Assembly: GCA_020850355.1 (NCBI GenBank)
Contig: JADZEX010000028.1
Coordinates: forward strand, 1-64,000
DNA: 64,000 bases
Reading direction: 5' to 3'
Source of the DNA: Fimbriimonadaceae bacterium
GTDB taxonomy: Bacteria > Armatimonadota > UBA10988
In this document: positions 25,746 to 34,004 of the stretch, one piece after another
How the letters are laid out: each line of letters opens with the position of its first letter
Numbering within the stretch: the stretch's first letter is position 1
Notes under the pieces: generated by a model
What the model was told of the DNA's origin: nothing
Seen by the model: only the letters and a program-made list of their open reading frames with translations
Database searches by the model: none
Translations under genes and position numbers: made by a program

Positions 25746-25770
25746 CAGGACGGCAGTCACGCCTGCGGAA

Positions 25771-25785
25771 GCTCCACGCTGGAGC
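25771..25785 (+). promoter_or_regulatory. Hairpin enclosing the SD of the GH51 gene
   Basis: GCTCCA (25771-25776) pairs with TGGAGC (25780-25785). The 3' arm contains the GGAG ribosome site for the ATG at 25791, so it could reduce translation. Confidence 0.35.
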
Positions 25786-25790
25786 CACCG

Positions 25791-28118
25791 ATGCACCTCG
25801 CCGCTTTGCTTGCTCTACCGTTGCTGGCGCCGGCCCAGGCACACTTGACGCTCGACGGCAACCGGATCGTCGGACCGATCGACGAACGGGTCTACGGGCA
25901 CTTCTTCGAGCACATCTACCACAGCGCCAACGGCGGGCTGTGGGGCGAACTGGTCTGGAGCCGGTCGTTCGAGGACGATGGCGGGGCTGGCAGTTGGAGC
26001 GTCGCTGACCAGGTCTTGCGGCAGACCTCGCAGGCACCGAACGTGCGTCTGCTGTTCGGTGATCCGACCTGGCGCGATTACGAGTTCACCTGCGAGGCGC
26101 GCAAGACCGCCGGCGCCGAGGGCTTTCTGGTGCTCTTCCGGGCGACCTCGCCGGACGACTTCTACTGGGCCAACCTGGGCGGCTGGGGCAACCAGCGGCA
26201 CCGCCTGGAGAAAGGCCAGCGTGGCGTCGGCCGCTGGGGCGGCGTCGGCGAGAGCGCCAGCGGCAGCATCGCCGGCGACCGCTGGTACCGCCTGAAGGTC
26301 CGCTGCGAGGGGCCGCGGGTGACCGTCTCGCTCGACGATCAGCGAGTGCTCGATTACAGCGACCCCGACCGGCCGCACCTCGCTGGGCAGGTCGGCCTGG
26401 GGACCTGGCTGACCGCCGCCGAGTTCCGCCACTTGCGGGTCACCGGGCTCGACGGCCAGGTCCTGTTGGACGGCCCGCCCGCCGTGCTCGGGCCGGCGGT
26501 CGGCAAGGGTTGGGAGGGTTGGGGCCAGGGCCAGTTTGAGTGCGTCAGCGGCGGCGCGCTGAATGGGCAACACAGCCAGCGGATCGCCCCGGCCGCCGGG
26601 GCTGAGGCGGGGATTCGCCAGGAGCCCTTCGCCCTGGCGCGGCGCGAGACCTACCGCGGCTCGCTGTGGGCGAAGGGCGTCGGCGCGCAGGTCGTGGTGC
26701 GGCTGAAGGACCGCGAGCGCGTGCTGGCCGAGACCGCGCCGGCCGCCGTGGGGACCGCCTGGACTGAGCTGCCGATCGTCTTGCAGCCGACCGCGGCGTG
26801 CAGCGAGGCGACCTTGGAGATTGGCATCCGCGGCGGCCCGGCCTGGGTCGATCAGGTCAGCCTGCTGGCCGACAGCGCCCGCCGGGCAGGCGGCTTTCGG
26901 CCCGATCTGCTGCAGGCCGTGGCCGCGCTCAAGCCGCCGCTGATCCGCTGGCCGGGCGGCTGCTTCGCCGAGCATTACCACTGGCGTGACGCCGTCGGCC
27001 CCCAGCACCAGCGGGTGCAGTACCCCATCAACATTTGGGACGACCAGGACGTCAACAGCCTGGGCACCGACGAGTTCATCGACCTCTGCCGGCGGGTCGG
27101 CAGCGAACCGATGCTGGTGATCAACATCGGCCGCCACCAGGACCCGGGGCAGCCCGCCGATCTGGTGAAGTACGCCCAGGACTGGGTCGAGTACTGCAAC
27201 GGCCCGACGACCTCCCCGATGGGCCAGTTGCGGGCCGCCAATGGTCATCCGCAGCCGTACGGCGTGAAGTACTGGGAGATCGACAACGAGACCTGGAGCA
27301 TGGGCACCGCCGCCTACAACGCCGCGGTGCAGCGCTTCGTGCCCGCCCTCAAGGCCATCGATCCGACGATTGTGATCGCCGTCTGCGGCAGTGGCGGGTT
27401 CAACAGCCGGTGGAACCAAGAGGTCCTGGACGGCTGCGCCAAGCTGGCCGACTGGATCAGCATCCACCATTACGAAGGCCCCGACAACTTCGCCGAAGGG
27501 CCGCGCCGCTACGAGCGGTTCTTCGTCGAGTTGGGCGAGCAGATCGCGAAGTCCAAGAACCCGCGGCTGGGGATCTTCGTGTCGGAGTGGAACGCCCAGA
27601 GCACCGACTGGCGGACTGGCCTCTACGCTGGCGGGCTGCTCAACGCTTTCGAGCGCGTCCCGGCGGTCCAGGTCGGCAGCCCGGCGCTGTTCTTGCGCCA
27701 CACCAGCGCCACCGACTGGGACAACGCCTTCATCAACTTCGACCAGACCGGCTGGTTCGCCGCGCCCAACTACGCGGTGATGCAGCTCTATCGGGAGCAC
27801 TACGAGCCGCAACGGATCGCGCTCGAAGGCGACCTGACGCGCCTCAACGCGGTCGCCACGCGGGCGGTCGACGGGTCGCGGGTGGTGCTGAAGGTGGTCA
27901 ACCCCAGCAACCAGGCCGTCGACGTGGTGCTCCACGCCAAGGCCGCCCCGGGCCGACCGCGGCTGACGCTGCTGGCGCCCGACTTCCTGGCGGCCCGCAA
28001 CACCCTGCGGCAACCGCACCTCGTGAAGCCCGAACCGGCGCCAGTGCAGCGCGAGGTCGACCGGATCAGCTTCCGGCTGCCCCGCTGGGCGGTTGGGGTG
28101 TTGGAGGTGCGCCGGTGA
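25791..28118 (+). CDS. Secreted alpha-L-arabinofuranosidase, GH51, with inserted LamG/DUF1080-like domain
   Basis: This 775-residue protein has a signal peptide (MHLAALLALPLLAPAQA). The GH51 N-terminus 'ERVYGHFFEHIYHSANGGLW' is interrupted by a beta-sandwich domain at about 65-225 ('FLVLFRATSPDDFYWANLGG'), similar to 3-keto-disaccharide hydrolase/DUF1080 domains. The catalytic barrel has the acid/base E500 in 'YWEIDNETWSMG' and nucleophile E599 in 'FVSEWNAQS'. A C-terminal beta domain completes the family architecture. The enzyme removes arabinofuranosyl side chains from hemicellulose outside the cytoplasm. Start: ATG 25791 with GGAG inside a small hairpin. Confidence 0.9.
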   Translation: MHLAALLALPLLAPAQAHLTLDGNRIVGPIDERVYGHFFEHIYHSANGGLWGELVWSRSFEDDGGAGSWSVADQVLRQTSQAPNVRLLFGDPTWRDYEFTCEARKTAGAEGFLVLFRATSPDDFYWANLGGWGNQRHRLEKGQRGVGRWGGVGESASGSIAGDRWYRLKVRCEGPRVTVSLDDQRVLDYSDPDRPHLAGQVGLGTWLTAAEFRHLRVTGLDGQVLLDGPPAVLGPAVGKGWEGWGQGQFECVSGGALNGQHSQRIAPAAGAEAGIRQEPFALARRETYRGSLWAKGVGAQVVVRLKDRERVLAETAPAAVGTAWTELPIVLQPTAACSEATLEIGIRGGPAWVDQVSLLADSARRAGGFRPDLLQAVAALKPPLIRWPGGCFAEHYHWRDAVGPQHQRVQYPINIWDDQDVNSLGTDEFIDLCRRVGSEPMLVINIGRHQDPGQPADLVKYAQDWVEYCNGPTTSPMGQLRAANGHPQPYGVKYWEIDNETWSMGTAAYNAAVQRFVPALKAIDPTIVIAVCGSGGFNSRWNQEVLDGCAKLADWISIHHYEGPDNFAEGPRRYERFFVELGEQIAKSKNPRLGIFVSEWNAQSTDWRTGLYAGGLLNAFERVPAVQVGSPALFLRHTSATDWDNAFINFDQTGWFAAPNYAVMQLYREHYEPQRIALEGDLTRLNAVATRAVDGSRVVLKVVNPSNQAVDVVLHAKAAPGRPRLTLLAPDFLAARNTLRQPHLVKPEPAPVQREVDRISFRLPRWAVGVLEVRR

Positions 28119-28133
28119 GCCGGCGCGGCGGGC

Positions 28134-28162
28134 TTGCCTGCGACTCGCCGGCGAGCTACAGT
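28134..28162 (+). promoter_or_regulatory. Promoter of the Phd/RelE pair
   Basis: TTGCCT (28134-28139), 17-base spacer, TACAGT (28157-28162), 19 bases before the ATG. Confidence 0.6.
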
Positions 28163-28181
28163 GGCGGGTAGGAGATGCCCG

Positions 28182-28427
28182 ATGGCCCAACACCGTGCGT
28201 TGAGTCAGCAAGCAGCCCTGGCCGCCGCAGCGGCCGGCGAGCGCGCTGTGACGCGCCATGCCGGCCAACGCCTGGCGGTGGTACCACTGAGCGATCTCGC
28301 TCGATTGGAGCAGATGGACGAGGACGACCTGCTCGCCAGCCTGGGGGATGCCGCCCTGGAACAGCACCGCGCTCGCGGCGACCGCGCCATACCGCTCAGC
28401 GAGGTGCTCACGGAACTCGGGCGGTGA
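28182..28427 (+). CDS. Phd/RelB-like antitoxin
   Basis: This 81-residue protein has a Phd/YefM-like N-terminal half with 'AVTRHAGQRLAVVPLSDLARLEQM' (compare 'vitrhGkpvavlvs') and an acidic C-terminal tail ending 'AIPLSEVLTELGR', typical of RelE-binding antitoxins. Start: ATG 28182 with GTAGGAG seven bases upstream. Four bases separate it from the RelE-like gene. Autoregulation is expected from the family. Confidence 0.8.
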   Translation: MAQHRALSQQAALAAAAAGERAVTRHAGQRLAVVPLSDLARLEQMDEDDLLASLGDAALEQHRARGDRAIPLSEVLTELGR

Positions 28428-28431
28428 AGCG

Positions 28432-28692
28432 GTGCACTACCGCGTCGAGTTGGCCACGGCGGCTCGCCGGCAACTGCGTGACCTGCCACCGACCGTTCAG
28501 GACCGGGTGCTGGCTGCGCTCGGCCGGCTCGTCGACGATCCGCGGAGCCAGGCGGCCAAGCTGCGTGGCAGCCGGCATGGCCTCTGGCGGAGCCGGGTCG
28601 GCCGCGACTACCGACTGGTCTACGAGGTGGATGACCGGCTGGAGGTTGTGACAGTGGTGTGGATCGGGAACCGCCGCGATGCCTACCGCTGA
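28432..28692 (+). CDS. RelE/ParE-family toxin
   Basis: This 86-residue protein has the RelE pattern: 'YRVELATAARRQLRDLPPTVQDRVLAAL', 'KLRGSRHGLWRSRVGRDYRLVYEV' and a final 'VVTVVWIGNRRDAYR'. RelE toxins cleave mRNA at the ribosome. GTG 28432 is selected because it follows the antitoxin stop directly and begins the family domain. Unusually, the 3' end overlaps the next gene, a metal-dependent peptidase, by 14 bases. Confidence 0.88.
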   Translation: MHYRVELATAARRQLRDLPPTVQDRVLAALGRLVDDPRSQAAKLRGSRHGLWRSRVGRDYRLVYEVDDRLEVVTVVWIGNRRDAYR

Positions 28693-29860
28693 GCCGAGGG
28701 CGCCCCTGGATGCCCAACACCTCCGCGCGCTGATCCGCCCGGACCGCCTGCGCGATCTGACCGCCGCGCTGGTGGCGATTCCCTCGCCGACCGGTCAGGC
28801 GCGGGAGTGTACCGAGTTCTACGCGCAGCACCTGGCCGGCCTGGGCCTGGAAGTGACGCTGGAGACCGGCCACTACCCCGACCACCCCAGCGCCGTGGCG
28901 CGTCTGCGGGGGCGTGGTGCGCCGTGTGTGCAGTTCGATGGCCACACCGACACTGTGCCGTTGCCCCACCCGCCGCTGGTGGTCACCGCCGACCGCATCG
29001 TCGGTCGGGGCGCCGCCGACATGAAAGGGCCCTTGGCGGCGGTGGCCGAGGTGGCGGCAGTGCTGGTTGAGGCGGGCGTCGACCTGCCCGGCGATCTGCT
29101 GATCACGGCCCACGACCTGCACGAAGCGCCGGGCGGGCTGGGTGAGACGATCACCGATCTCTGCCGTCGCGGGATTCACGGCGACGTCGCGATCGTTGCG
29201 GAACTGGGCCGCGACGTGGTGCCGGTGGCCGGCCGCGGGATGGCGATCTTCGAGCTGACGGTGCGCCGGGCTGGCGAGTTGTGCCACGAGGTGACCGGCG
29301 CGCCGAACCCGCTCGACACCGCGCAGGAGGTGATCGCCCGCCTGTTCGCCCGCCGGGCCGAGCTGGCGGCCGTCAGCGACCCGTGGGTGGGCCCCGAGAC
29401 GATCTTCCTCGGCCAGTGCCACGGCGGCTCGTTCTACAACCAGGTCCCGACCGAGGTCTTCCTGAACGGCACCTGGCGCTTCAGCCCGCGGCGGACCTTT
29501 GACGAGGTACAGGCCGAGCTGCAGCGCCTGCTGGAGTCGGTCGCGCGGCCGCCTGAGATCACCTTCGACCTGCGCTTCTTCCAAGTCCGGCCGAGCTTCA
29601 GCCTGGACCCCGGCGAGCCCGTGATCGCCGCGCTGCAGGGCGCTTACGAGGCCGTCCACGGCCAGCCGCTGCCGCTCGCGGCGGCGGCCGCGGTGTGTGA
29701 TGTCCCGGTCCTGATCCGCGAGGCCGGGATCCCTTGCCTCGGTCACGGGCCGGTCTCGCACGGCGCCCACGGCGAACCCGAGTGGATCGCCGTCGAGGAC
29801 CTGGTGCGCACGACTGGGGTCTACCTGGAGCTGCTGGCGCGCTTCTGGCAGTCCGGCTGA
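28679..29860 (+). CDS. M20-family metallopeptidase/deacylase (ArgE/DapE-like)
   Basis: This 393-residue protein has the M20 di-zinc fold: 'VQFDGHTDTVP' (His and Asp), 'VGRGAADMKGPLAA' (bridging Asp), 'DLHEAPGGL' (general-base Glu), 'AELGRD' and a C-terminal 'SHGAHGEPEWIAVED' (His). Family members cut amide bonds in acetyl-ornithine, succinyl-DAP or dipeptides; the substrate here cannot be set. The start ATG 28679 lies inside the relE-like 3' end, so translation is probably coupled to the toxin pair. Confidence 0.88.
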   Translation: MPTAEPRAPLDAQHLRALIRPDRLRDLTAALVAIPSPTGQARECTEFYAQHLAGLGLEVTLETGHYPDHPSAVARLRGRGAPCVQFDGHTDTVPLPHPPLVVTADRIVGRGAADMKGPLAAVAEVAAVLVEAGVDLPGDLLITAHDLHEAPGGLGETITDLCRRGIHGDVAIVAELGRDVVPVAGRGMAIFELTVRRAGELCHEVTGAPNPLDTAQEVIARLFARRAELAAVSDPWVGPETIFLGQCHGGSFYNQVPTEVFLNGTWRFSPRRTFDEVQAELQRLLESVARPPEITFDLRFFQVRPSFSLDPGEPVIAALQGAYEAVHGQPLPLAAAAAVCDVPVLIREAGIPCLGHGPVSHGAHGEPEWIAVEDLVRTTGVYLELLARFWQSG

Positions 29861-29876
29861 GCGGCCCCAACGCAGG

Positions 29877-29907
29877 CCGGCCCCACGCCACGGGGGCGCG
29901 GGGCCGG
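29877..29907. terminator. Hairpin between convergent M20 peptidase and MFS genes
   Basis: CCGGCCCC (29877-29884) pairs with GGGGCCGG (29900-29907) around a 15-base loop. No T-run. Confidence 0.5.
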
Positions 29908-29932
29908 AGCTGACCAACCAGCGTGACCGCCG

Positions 29933-31222
29933 CTACGCCGCGGCGGCCTTGGCCTTGGCAGCCTGCTGCTTGTAGACCAGGCTGAGCACGATGGTCACGG
30001 CGACGCAGATCCCGGCGATCAGGAAGGCCAGCCCGAAGGGCAGCCCGCGGTCCTTGATCATCGCGGCCATCTGCGGTCCGACGACCCCGCCGATGCCGTA
30101 CGCCGTGAAGACGAAGCCGTAGTTCATGCCCAGGTTTTTGGTGCCGAAGGCGTCGGCGGTGGCGGCCGGGAAGAGGGCCAGGTTGCCGCCGAAGTTGAGA
30201 CCGACCAGGGCGATCAGCAGGTAGGCCGGGGCCACCCCCAGGTCGAGGCCGGTCTTCATGAACAGCATCGCGAAGGTCTGGAGCACGAACATCACGGTCA
30301 GCGTGTTGAGCCGGCCGAGCCGGTCACTGACCGCGCCCCACATGATGCGGCCGCCGGCGTTGGCCAACGAGAGCACCGTGATGGCGGTCTTGGCGAGGTC
30401 CTCGGACATGCCGGGGACGTCCTTCACCAACGACTTCACGAGGCCGATGGTCATCAGGCCGGCCATCGCGTTGGCGAAGAACATCAGCCAGATCAGGTAG
30501 AACAGCGACGTGCGCAGCATGCCCGACCAGTCGGCATCCGCCGTGGCGGGCTTCGGGGCGGCCGCAGCGCCGGGTGCCGCCGCCTTGCTCGGCACGCGGT
30601 AACCGGCTGGCGGGTTGCGCAGCAGGAGCGCCCCGATCAGCACGGCGATGCCGGCGCCGATGGCATGCACCAGGAAGAACTCGCTGAGGGTGTGGCCACC
30701 CTTGTCCGGGTTGAGGTAGTCGCTGACGCTGGGTCCGAAGACCGCCGCGCCGCCGCCGAAGCCGGCCACGGCGATGCCGGTGATCAGGCCTTTGATGTCC
30801 GGGAACCACTTCGCCAGGGCGGCGATGGGGCAGACGTACGCGAACCCAATGCCCGCCCCGCCCAGCACGCCGTACGAAAGCCACCAGAGGACCTTGTCCT
30901 CCGGGCCATCCACCCGGCTGGTCAGCAGATAGGCCACAAACAGCAGCCCGGCGCCGATCAGCGCCGGCAGCCGCGGGCCCCGCTTGTCTTGCAGGCGCCC
31001 GGCCGGGATCATGGTCAACGCGAAGACCAGCAGGGCGAGGTTAAAGGCCCACTGCACTTCGGAGTTGGTCCATCCGAACGGAGCCGCCGTGAGCGGCTTC
31101 ACGAACACGCTGAAGCCGTAGACAGTCCCCAGAATCGTCTGAATGAGCAACGCGCCGACCAGCACCAGCCAGCGGTCGGTCGGCCGCACGGCAGGCGGGA
31201 CGGGCGTTTCGGTGGCAGACAC
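29933..31222 (-). CDS. OFA-type major facilitator transporter (oxalate/formate antiporter family)
   Basis: This 429-residue protein has about twelve membrane helices. It shows OFA-type MFS signatures: 'GTVYGFSVFVKPL' in helix 1, 'GRLQDKRGPRLPALIGAGLL' between helices 2 and 3, 'GGAGIGFAYVCPIAALAKWFPDIKGLITG' in short segments of helices 4-5, and 'WGAVSDRLGRLNTLTVMF'. Members exchange small carboxylates such as oxalate, formate or lactate; the substrate is open. Start: GTG 31222, with AAGGAG seven bases upstream and the first helix soon after; longer upstream frames lack a ribosome site. Confidence 0.88.
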   Translation of the reverse strand: MSATETPVPPAVRPTDRWLVLVGALLIQTILGTVYGFSVFVKPLTAAPFGWTNSEVQWAFNLALLVFALTMIPAGRLQDKRGPRLPALIGAGLLFVAYLLTSRVDGPEDKVLWWLSYGVLGGAGIGFAYVCPIAALAKWFPDIKGLITGIAVAGFGGGAAVFGPSVSDYLNPDKGGHTLSEFFLVHAIGAGIAVLIGALLLRNPPAGYRVPSKAAAPGAAAAPKPATADADWSGMLRTSLFYLIWLMFFANAMAGLMTIGLVKSLVKDVPGMSEDLAKTAITVLSLANAGGRIMWGAVSDRLGRLNTLTVMFVLQTFAMLFMKTGLDLGVAPAYLLIALVGLNFGGNLALFPAATADAFGTKNLGMNYGFVFTAYGIGGVVGPQMAAMIKDRGLPFGLAFLIAGICVAVTIVLSLVYKQQAAKAKAAAA

Positions 31223-31265
31223 AGCCAAGCTCCTTCCGGCGGCGCGACCCACAGCACCACCGTGT

Positions 31266-31285
31266 CGAGGTTTGCGACAACCTCG
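31266..31285 (-). promoter_or_regulatory. Inverted repeat upstream of the MFS gene
   Basis: CGAGGTT (31266-31272) and AACCTCG (31279-31285) form a perfect 7-bp inverted repeat about 45 bases before the MFS start. Possible operator or leader stem; not tested against other sites. Confidence 0.3.
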
Positions 31286-31366
31286 CCGGTCACTTGACGG
31301 AGGGGCCATCAACTGCCGGCGGGCGACCCAGATGGTGTGATCCGATTACAAGGAGCCTGCCAGCGG

Positions 31367-32683
31367 TTAGAGCAGCAGTTGGGCCTTCAGATCGAGGTAG
31401 GCCTGCACCATGGCGGCTCCGGCGCGCTCGGGCGGGGCGTCGACCACCCGCAGGCCGGCCGCGCGCAGCGCGCTGACCGCCGCGTCGCGCGCCTGCAGCG
31501 TCTGGTGCGCCAGCGCCCGCTCGTAGACCGCCGGCGCGTTGAGCGGGGCGGCGGTGTGGAGCGCGCTGACGGTCGGGTCGCGGAAGCTGGCCAACAAGGG
31601 CAGGTGCGCCGGGCGCAGGCTGGCGGCGGCCTGGAGCAGGCCGGCCGAGGCGGCGGGGTCGATCCAGTCGGTCAGCAGCACCACCAAACTGCGCTTGCGC
31701 TGCCGCAGGCCGAGCAGTCGCAGCGCCGCGGCGTAGTCCGGCTCGACCAGCTCGCCGGGCAGGTCGTACAGCGCTTCCAGGATCCGGCGCACTTGCGGCC
31801 GGCCGCGCCCAGGCGGCAGGTAGGTCAAGGGCTGCGCGGCGAACACCAGCAGGCCGACCCGGTCGTGCAGTTGGGTGGCGATCCCGGCCAGCAGCAACGC
31901 CGCGTCGATGGCGTGGTCGAGGCGCGTGCGCTGGTCCAGGCGACAGGTCATCAGCCGGCCGACATCGAGGCAGAGCTGCACCGTCTGGCTCCGTTCGACC
32001 TCGTACTGCCGCGTCACGAGGCGCCCGCGCCGGGCCGTCGCGCGCCAGTCGATGCGGCGGTACTCGTCGTCGGCCTGATACTCGCGGAGGCTCTCGAACT
32101 CGGTGCCCGCGCCGCGCAGACGCGCTGTGCGCAACCCGCTCTCGAGTCGCCGGCTGGCCTGTCGCAGCAGATCCCCGCCGCGCCAGGCGCGCGGGTGCGG
32201 ATAGACCCGCACCGGCTGCTCGCAGCGTCGCACCTCCTGCCGCTCCCAGAGCCCACTCGGACTGGCGTAGCGGAGCGTCAGGACGGTCAAGGGGTGGCTG
32301 CCCCGGACCGTTGGCCGCAGTTGCCAGGTGACGCTGCCGCTGGCGTCGGGCGCCAGACGCAGCGGCGGCGGATCGGTCAGCGCGCCCAGCTCGGCCGGTG
32401 GGGCTTCGCGCAGGGTCAGCTCGACGGTCTGGCGGCTGCGGTTGTGGACCACCAGCCGCGCGGTCGCGGTCTCGCCGACCGCCAGGTTGGCTGGCAGCTC
32501 GCGCCGGGCCGTCAGCAGCGTGGGCGGCGCCAGCCGGACCGCGTCGAGCACGGCCCAGGCCAGCAGCAGCAGGTCACCCACCAGGCCCCACCAGGCCCAC
32601 TCCGGCTGCGCCAGGCTGGGCCACAGCAGCAGCGTCACCGCCGCGCTGAGCCACGCCAGGCGCCGGGTCGGCAGCAGCTTCAC
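31367..32683 (-). CDS. DUF58 / vWA-like protein
   Basis: This 438-residue protein has two N-terminal membrane helices, a beta-rich domain with 'GSHPLTVLTLRYASPSGLW', and the DUF58 core 'FESLREYQADDEYRRIDWRATARRGRLVTRQYE', followed by a vWA-like region with 'DRVGLLVFA' and 'LVVLLTDWID'. DUF58 proteins usually sit with MoxR ATPases and transglutaminases in envelope-linked operons; neither neighbour is seen here. GTG start at 32683 with GGGAAGGGA upstream. Role unknown. Confidence 0.85.
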   Translation of the reverse strand: MKLLPTRRLAWLSAAVTLLLWPSLAQPEWAWWGLVGDLLLLAWAVLDAVRLAPPTLLTARRELPANLAVGETATARLVVHNRSRQTVELTLREAPPAELGALTDPPPLRLAPDASGSVTWQLRPTVRGSHPLTVLTLRYASPSGLWERQEVRRCEQPVRVYPHPRAWRGGDLLRQASRRLESGLRTARLRGAGTEFESLREYQADDEYRRIDWRATARRGRLVTRQYEVERSQTVQLCLDVGRLMTCRLDQRTRLDHAIDAALLLAGIATQLHDRVGLLVFAAQPLTYLPPGRGRPQVRRILEALYDLPGELVEPDYAAALRLLGLRQRKRSLVVLLTDWIDPAASAGLLQAAASLRPAHLPLLASFRDPTVSALHTAAPLNAPAVYERALAHQTLQARDAAVSALRAAGLRVVDAPPERAGAAMVQAYLDLKAQLLL

Positions 32684-32757
32684 CGTCGCCAGGTCCCTTC
32701 CCAGTCGCCAAGCAGGCGCATCGTCGGGTCCGGCCTCCGCCGCGCAGCTTCCCCCTC

Positions 32758-32788
32758 TTGACGGCGCCTCCTTGCCGGCGGCTACAAT
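32758..32788 (+). promoter_or_regulatory. Promoter of small membrane gene
   Basis: TTGACG (32758-32763) and TACAAT (32783-32788), separated by 19 bases, slightly long. It lies 17 bases before the ATG at 32806. Confidence 0.45.
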
Positions 32789-32805
32789 AGCAGCGAGGTG
32801 CCGCG

Positions 32806-33057
32806 ATGACCCCGCGCGAACTGCTCAACCAGCCGCCCGCCTGCCCCTGGAGCAAGGCCCGCTGCTACGTGCCGAGCATCCTGTTCATGGTGACGGTGGC
32901 GCTGCTGATCGCCTGGGGCACCTGGGAGCTGCGGGGCCGCCAATGGGCGGCGCTGCGGCCGCGCCATTTCGTCAACGGCGCCCTGCTCTGGTTCGTGATG
33001 ACCCCCGTGCTGCTCGGCATCGGGCGCGGCGCACGGCGGAACCTGCGGCGGGTCTGA
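32806..33057 (+). CDS. Small two-helix membrane protein
   Basis: This 83-residue protein has two predicted membrane helices (about 24-42 and 58-72) and a short N-terminal segment with two Cys ('ACPWSKARC'). The C-terminus is basic (GARRNLRRV). No family is recognised. A plausible promoter precedes it, a GAGGTG ribosome site is present, and a very long GC hairpin follows, which supports a real gene. Divergent from the DUF58 gene. Confidence 0.55.
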   Translation: MTPRELLNQPPACPWSKARCYVPSILFMVTVALLIAWGTWELRGRQWAALRPRHFVNGALLWFVMTPVLLGIGRGARRNLRRV

Positions 33058-33105
33058 GGCCCGGCAGCGGCTGGACGACCAACACTTCCCCGGCCAACCC
33101 AAGAA

Positions 33106-33152
33106 CCCCACCCCGGCCCTCCCCGCCGGCGGGGAGGGAGTCCGGAGTGGGG
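33106..33152. terminator. Long two-part hairpin between convergent genes
   Basis: An inner perfect 22-base palindrome (33117-33138) sits inside an outer stem CCCCACCCCGG (33106-33116) with CCGGAGTGGGG (33142-33152), which has one mismatch. This is a strong bidirectional terminator candidate. Confidence 0.75.
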
Positions 33153-33170
33153 CTCAGGTTGGGACGGTAG

Positions 33171-33815
33171 CTACCGGCGATCCCACTGGGCGCGGGCGTC
33201 GCCGTAGGGGTACTGGAAGCCCAGCGAGCTGACCTTGACCGCCTTGGCGTGGCCGTCGGCGAAGGCGACGTCGGTCATCTCGTTGTGGCGTGGCGTGACC
33301 CGCACCGGGTTGGTGTCGTACCACGGCGTGTTGGACGGGCAGCGCCAGACCGTGCTGGTGGTGTTGCTGTCCTGCCAGGCGTCGGGGTTCGGCTCCGCCG
33401 GATTGGGGATCAGCGAGCAGTCGGCAAAGACGGCCGTCTCGGCGGTCGCCTGGATGTCGGCCAGCGCCGGGCCGCCGCCGCGGTAGACACCCATCTCGGG
33501 GTGGTTCATGCCGATCCCGCCGGTGGTCTTGCTGGGGCACTGGTAGATCTGGCGGTTCTTGGCGTACGGCTGCAGCAGGTCAGTCCACCAGTACTCGGTC
33601 GGGTCGCACCAGACCGACAACGAAACGTACCGCTCGTCGTAGTCCTGGCAGTACATCATCGCAGCGTTGCCGATCTGCTTGAGGTTGCTGACGCAGGACG
33701 ACTGCCGCGCCTTCTCGCGGGCCTTGGCGAAGACTGGGAACAGAATCGCGGCCAGAATGGCAATGATCGCGATCACGACCAAGAGCTCGATCAGAGTGAA
33801 CGCTCGTCGTTTCAT
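33171..33815 (-). CDS. Prepilin-type H-X9-DG domain protein
   Basis: This 214-residue protein has the standard prepilin start '[18 protein letters not shown]', then '[20 protein letters not shown]' and C-terminal '[20 protein letters not shown]'. A Cys in 'IYQCPSKTT' matches others of the family. ATG 33815 is preceded by GGGAGGGAT, partly inside a small ATCCC/GGGAT stem. It probably acts as a minor pilin or secreted surface protein. Monocistronic. Confidence 0.88.
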   Translation of the reverse strand: MKRRAFTLIELLVVIAIIAILAAILFPVFAKAREKARQSSCVSNLKQIGNAAMMYCQDYDERYVSLSVWCDPTEYWWTDLLQPYAKNRQIYQCPSKTTGGIGMNHPEMGVYRGGGPALADIQATAETAVFADCSLIPNPAEPNPDAWQDSNTTSTVWRCPSNTPWYDTNPVRVTPRHNEMTDVAFADGHAKAVKVSSLGFQYPYGDARAQWDRR

Positions 33816-33910
33816 GACTATCCCTCCCTGGGATGAGTGACTCTACCACTTCCCAGAACCGGTCCGCAAGCCCCTGACGACGGCGTTACAATGGCGGGCG
33901 TGAGCATCGC

Positions 33911-33997
33911 ATGATCCGACGTCTGGGCTGGTGGCTCGGCCTGGGGCTGCTGCTGCTGGCCGTGCCGCTGCTGGCCCGCGCACAGTCGCTGCGCTGA
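33911..33997 (+). CDS. Signal-peptide-only or single-helix microprotein
   Basis: This 28-codon frame reads MIRRLGWWLGLGLLLLAVPL.. and ends with LLARAQSLR: two Arg, a Leu-rich hydrophobic core and an A-R-A-like cleavage site, then only three to four further residues. TACAAT at 33887-33892 matches the local -10 consensus, although no -35 is seen and the ribosome site is weak. It converges on the heparinase-like gene (7-base gap). It may be a membrane microprotein, a decayed secreted gene or chance. Confidence 0.35.
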   Translation: MIRRLGWWLGLGLLLLAVPLLARAQSLR

Positions 33998-34004
33998 GAA
34001 CCGC

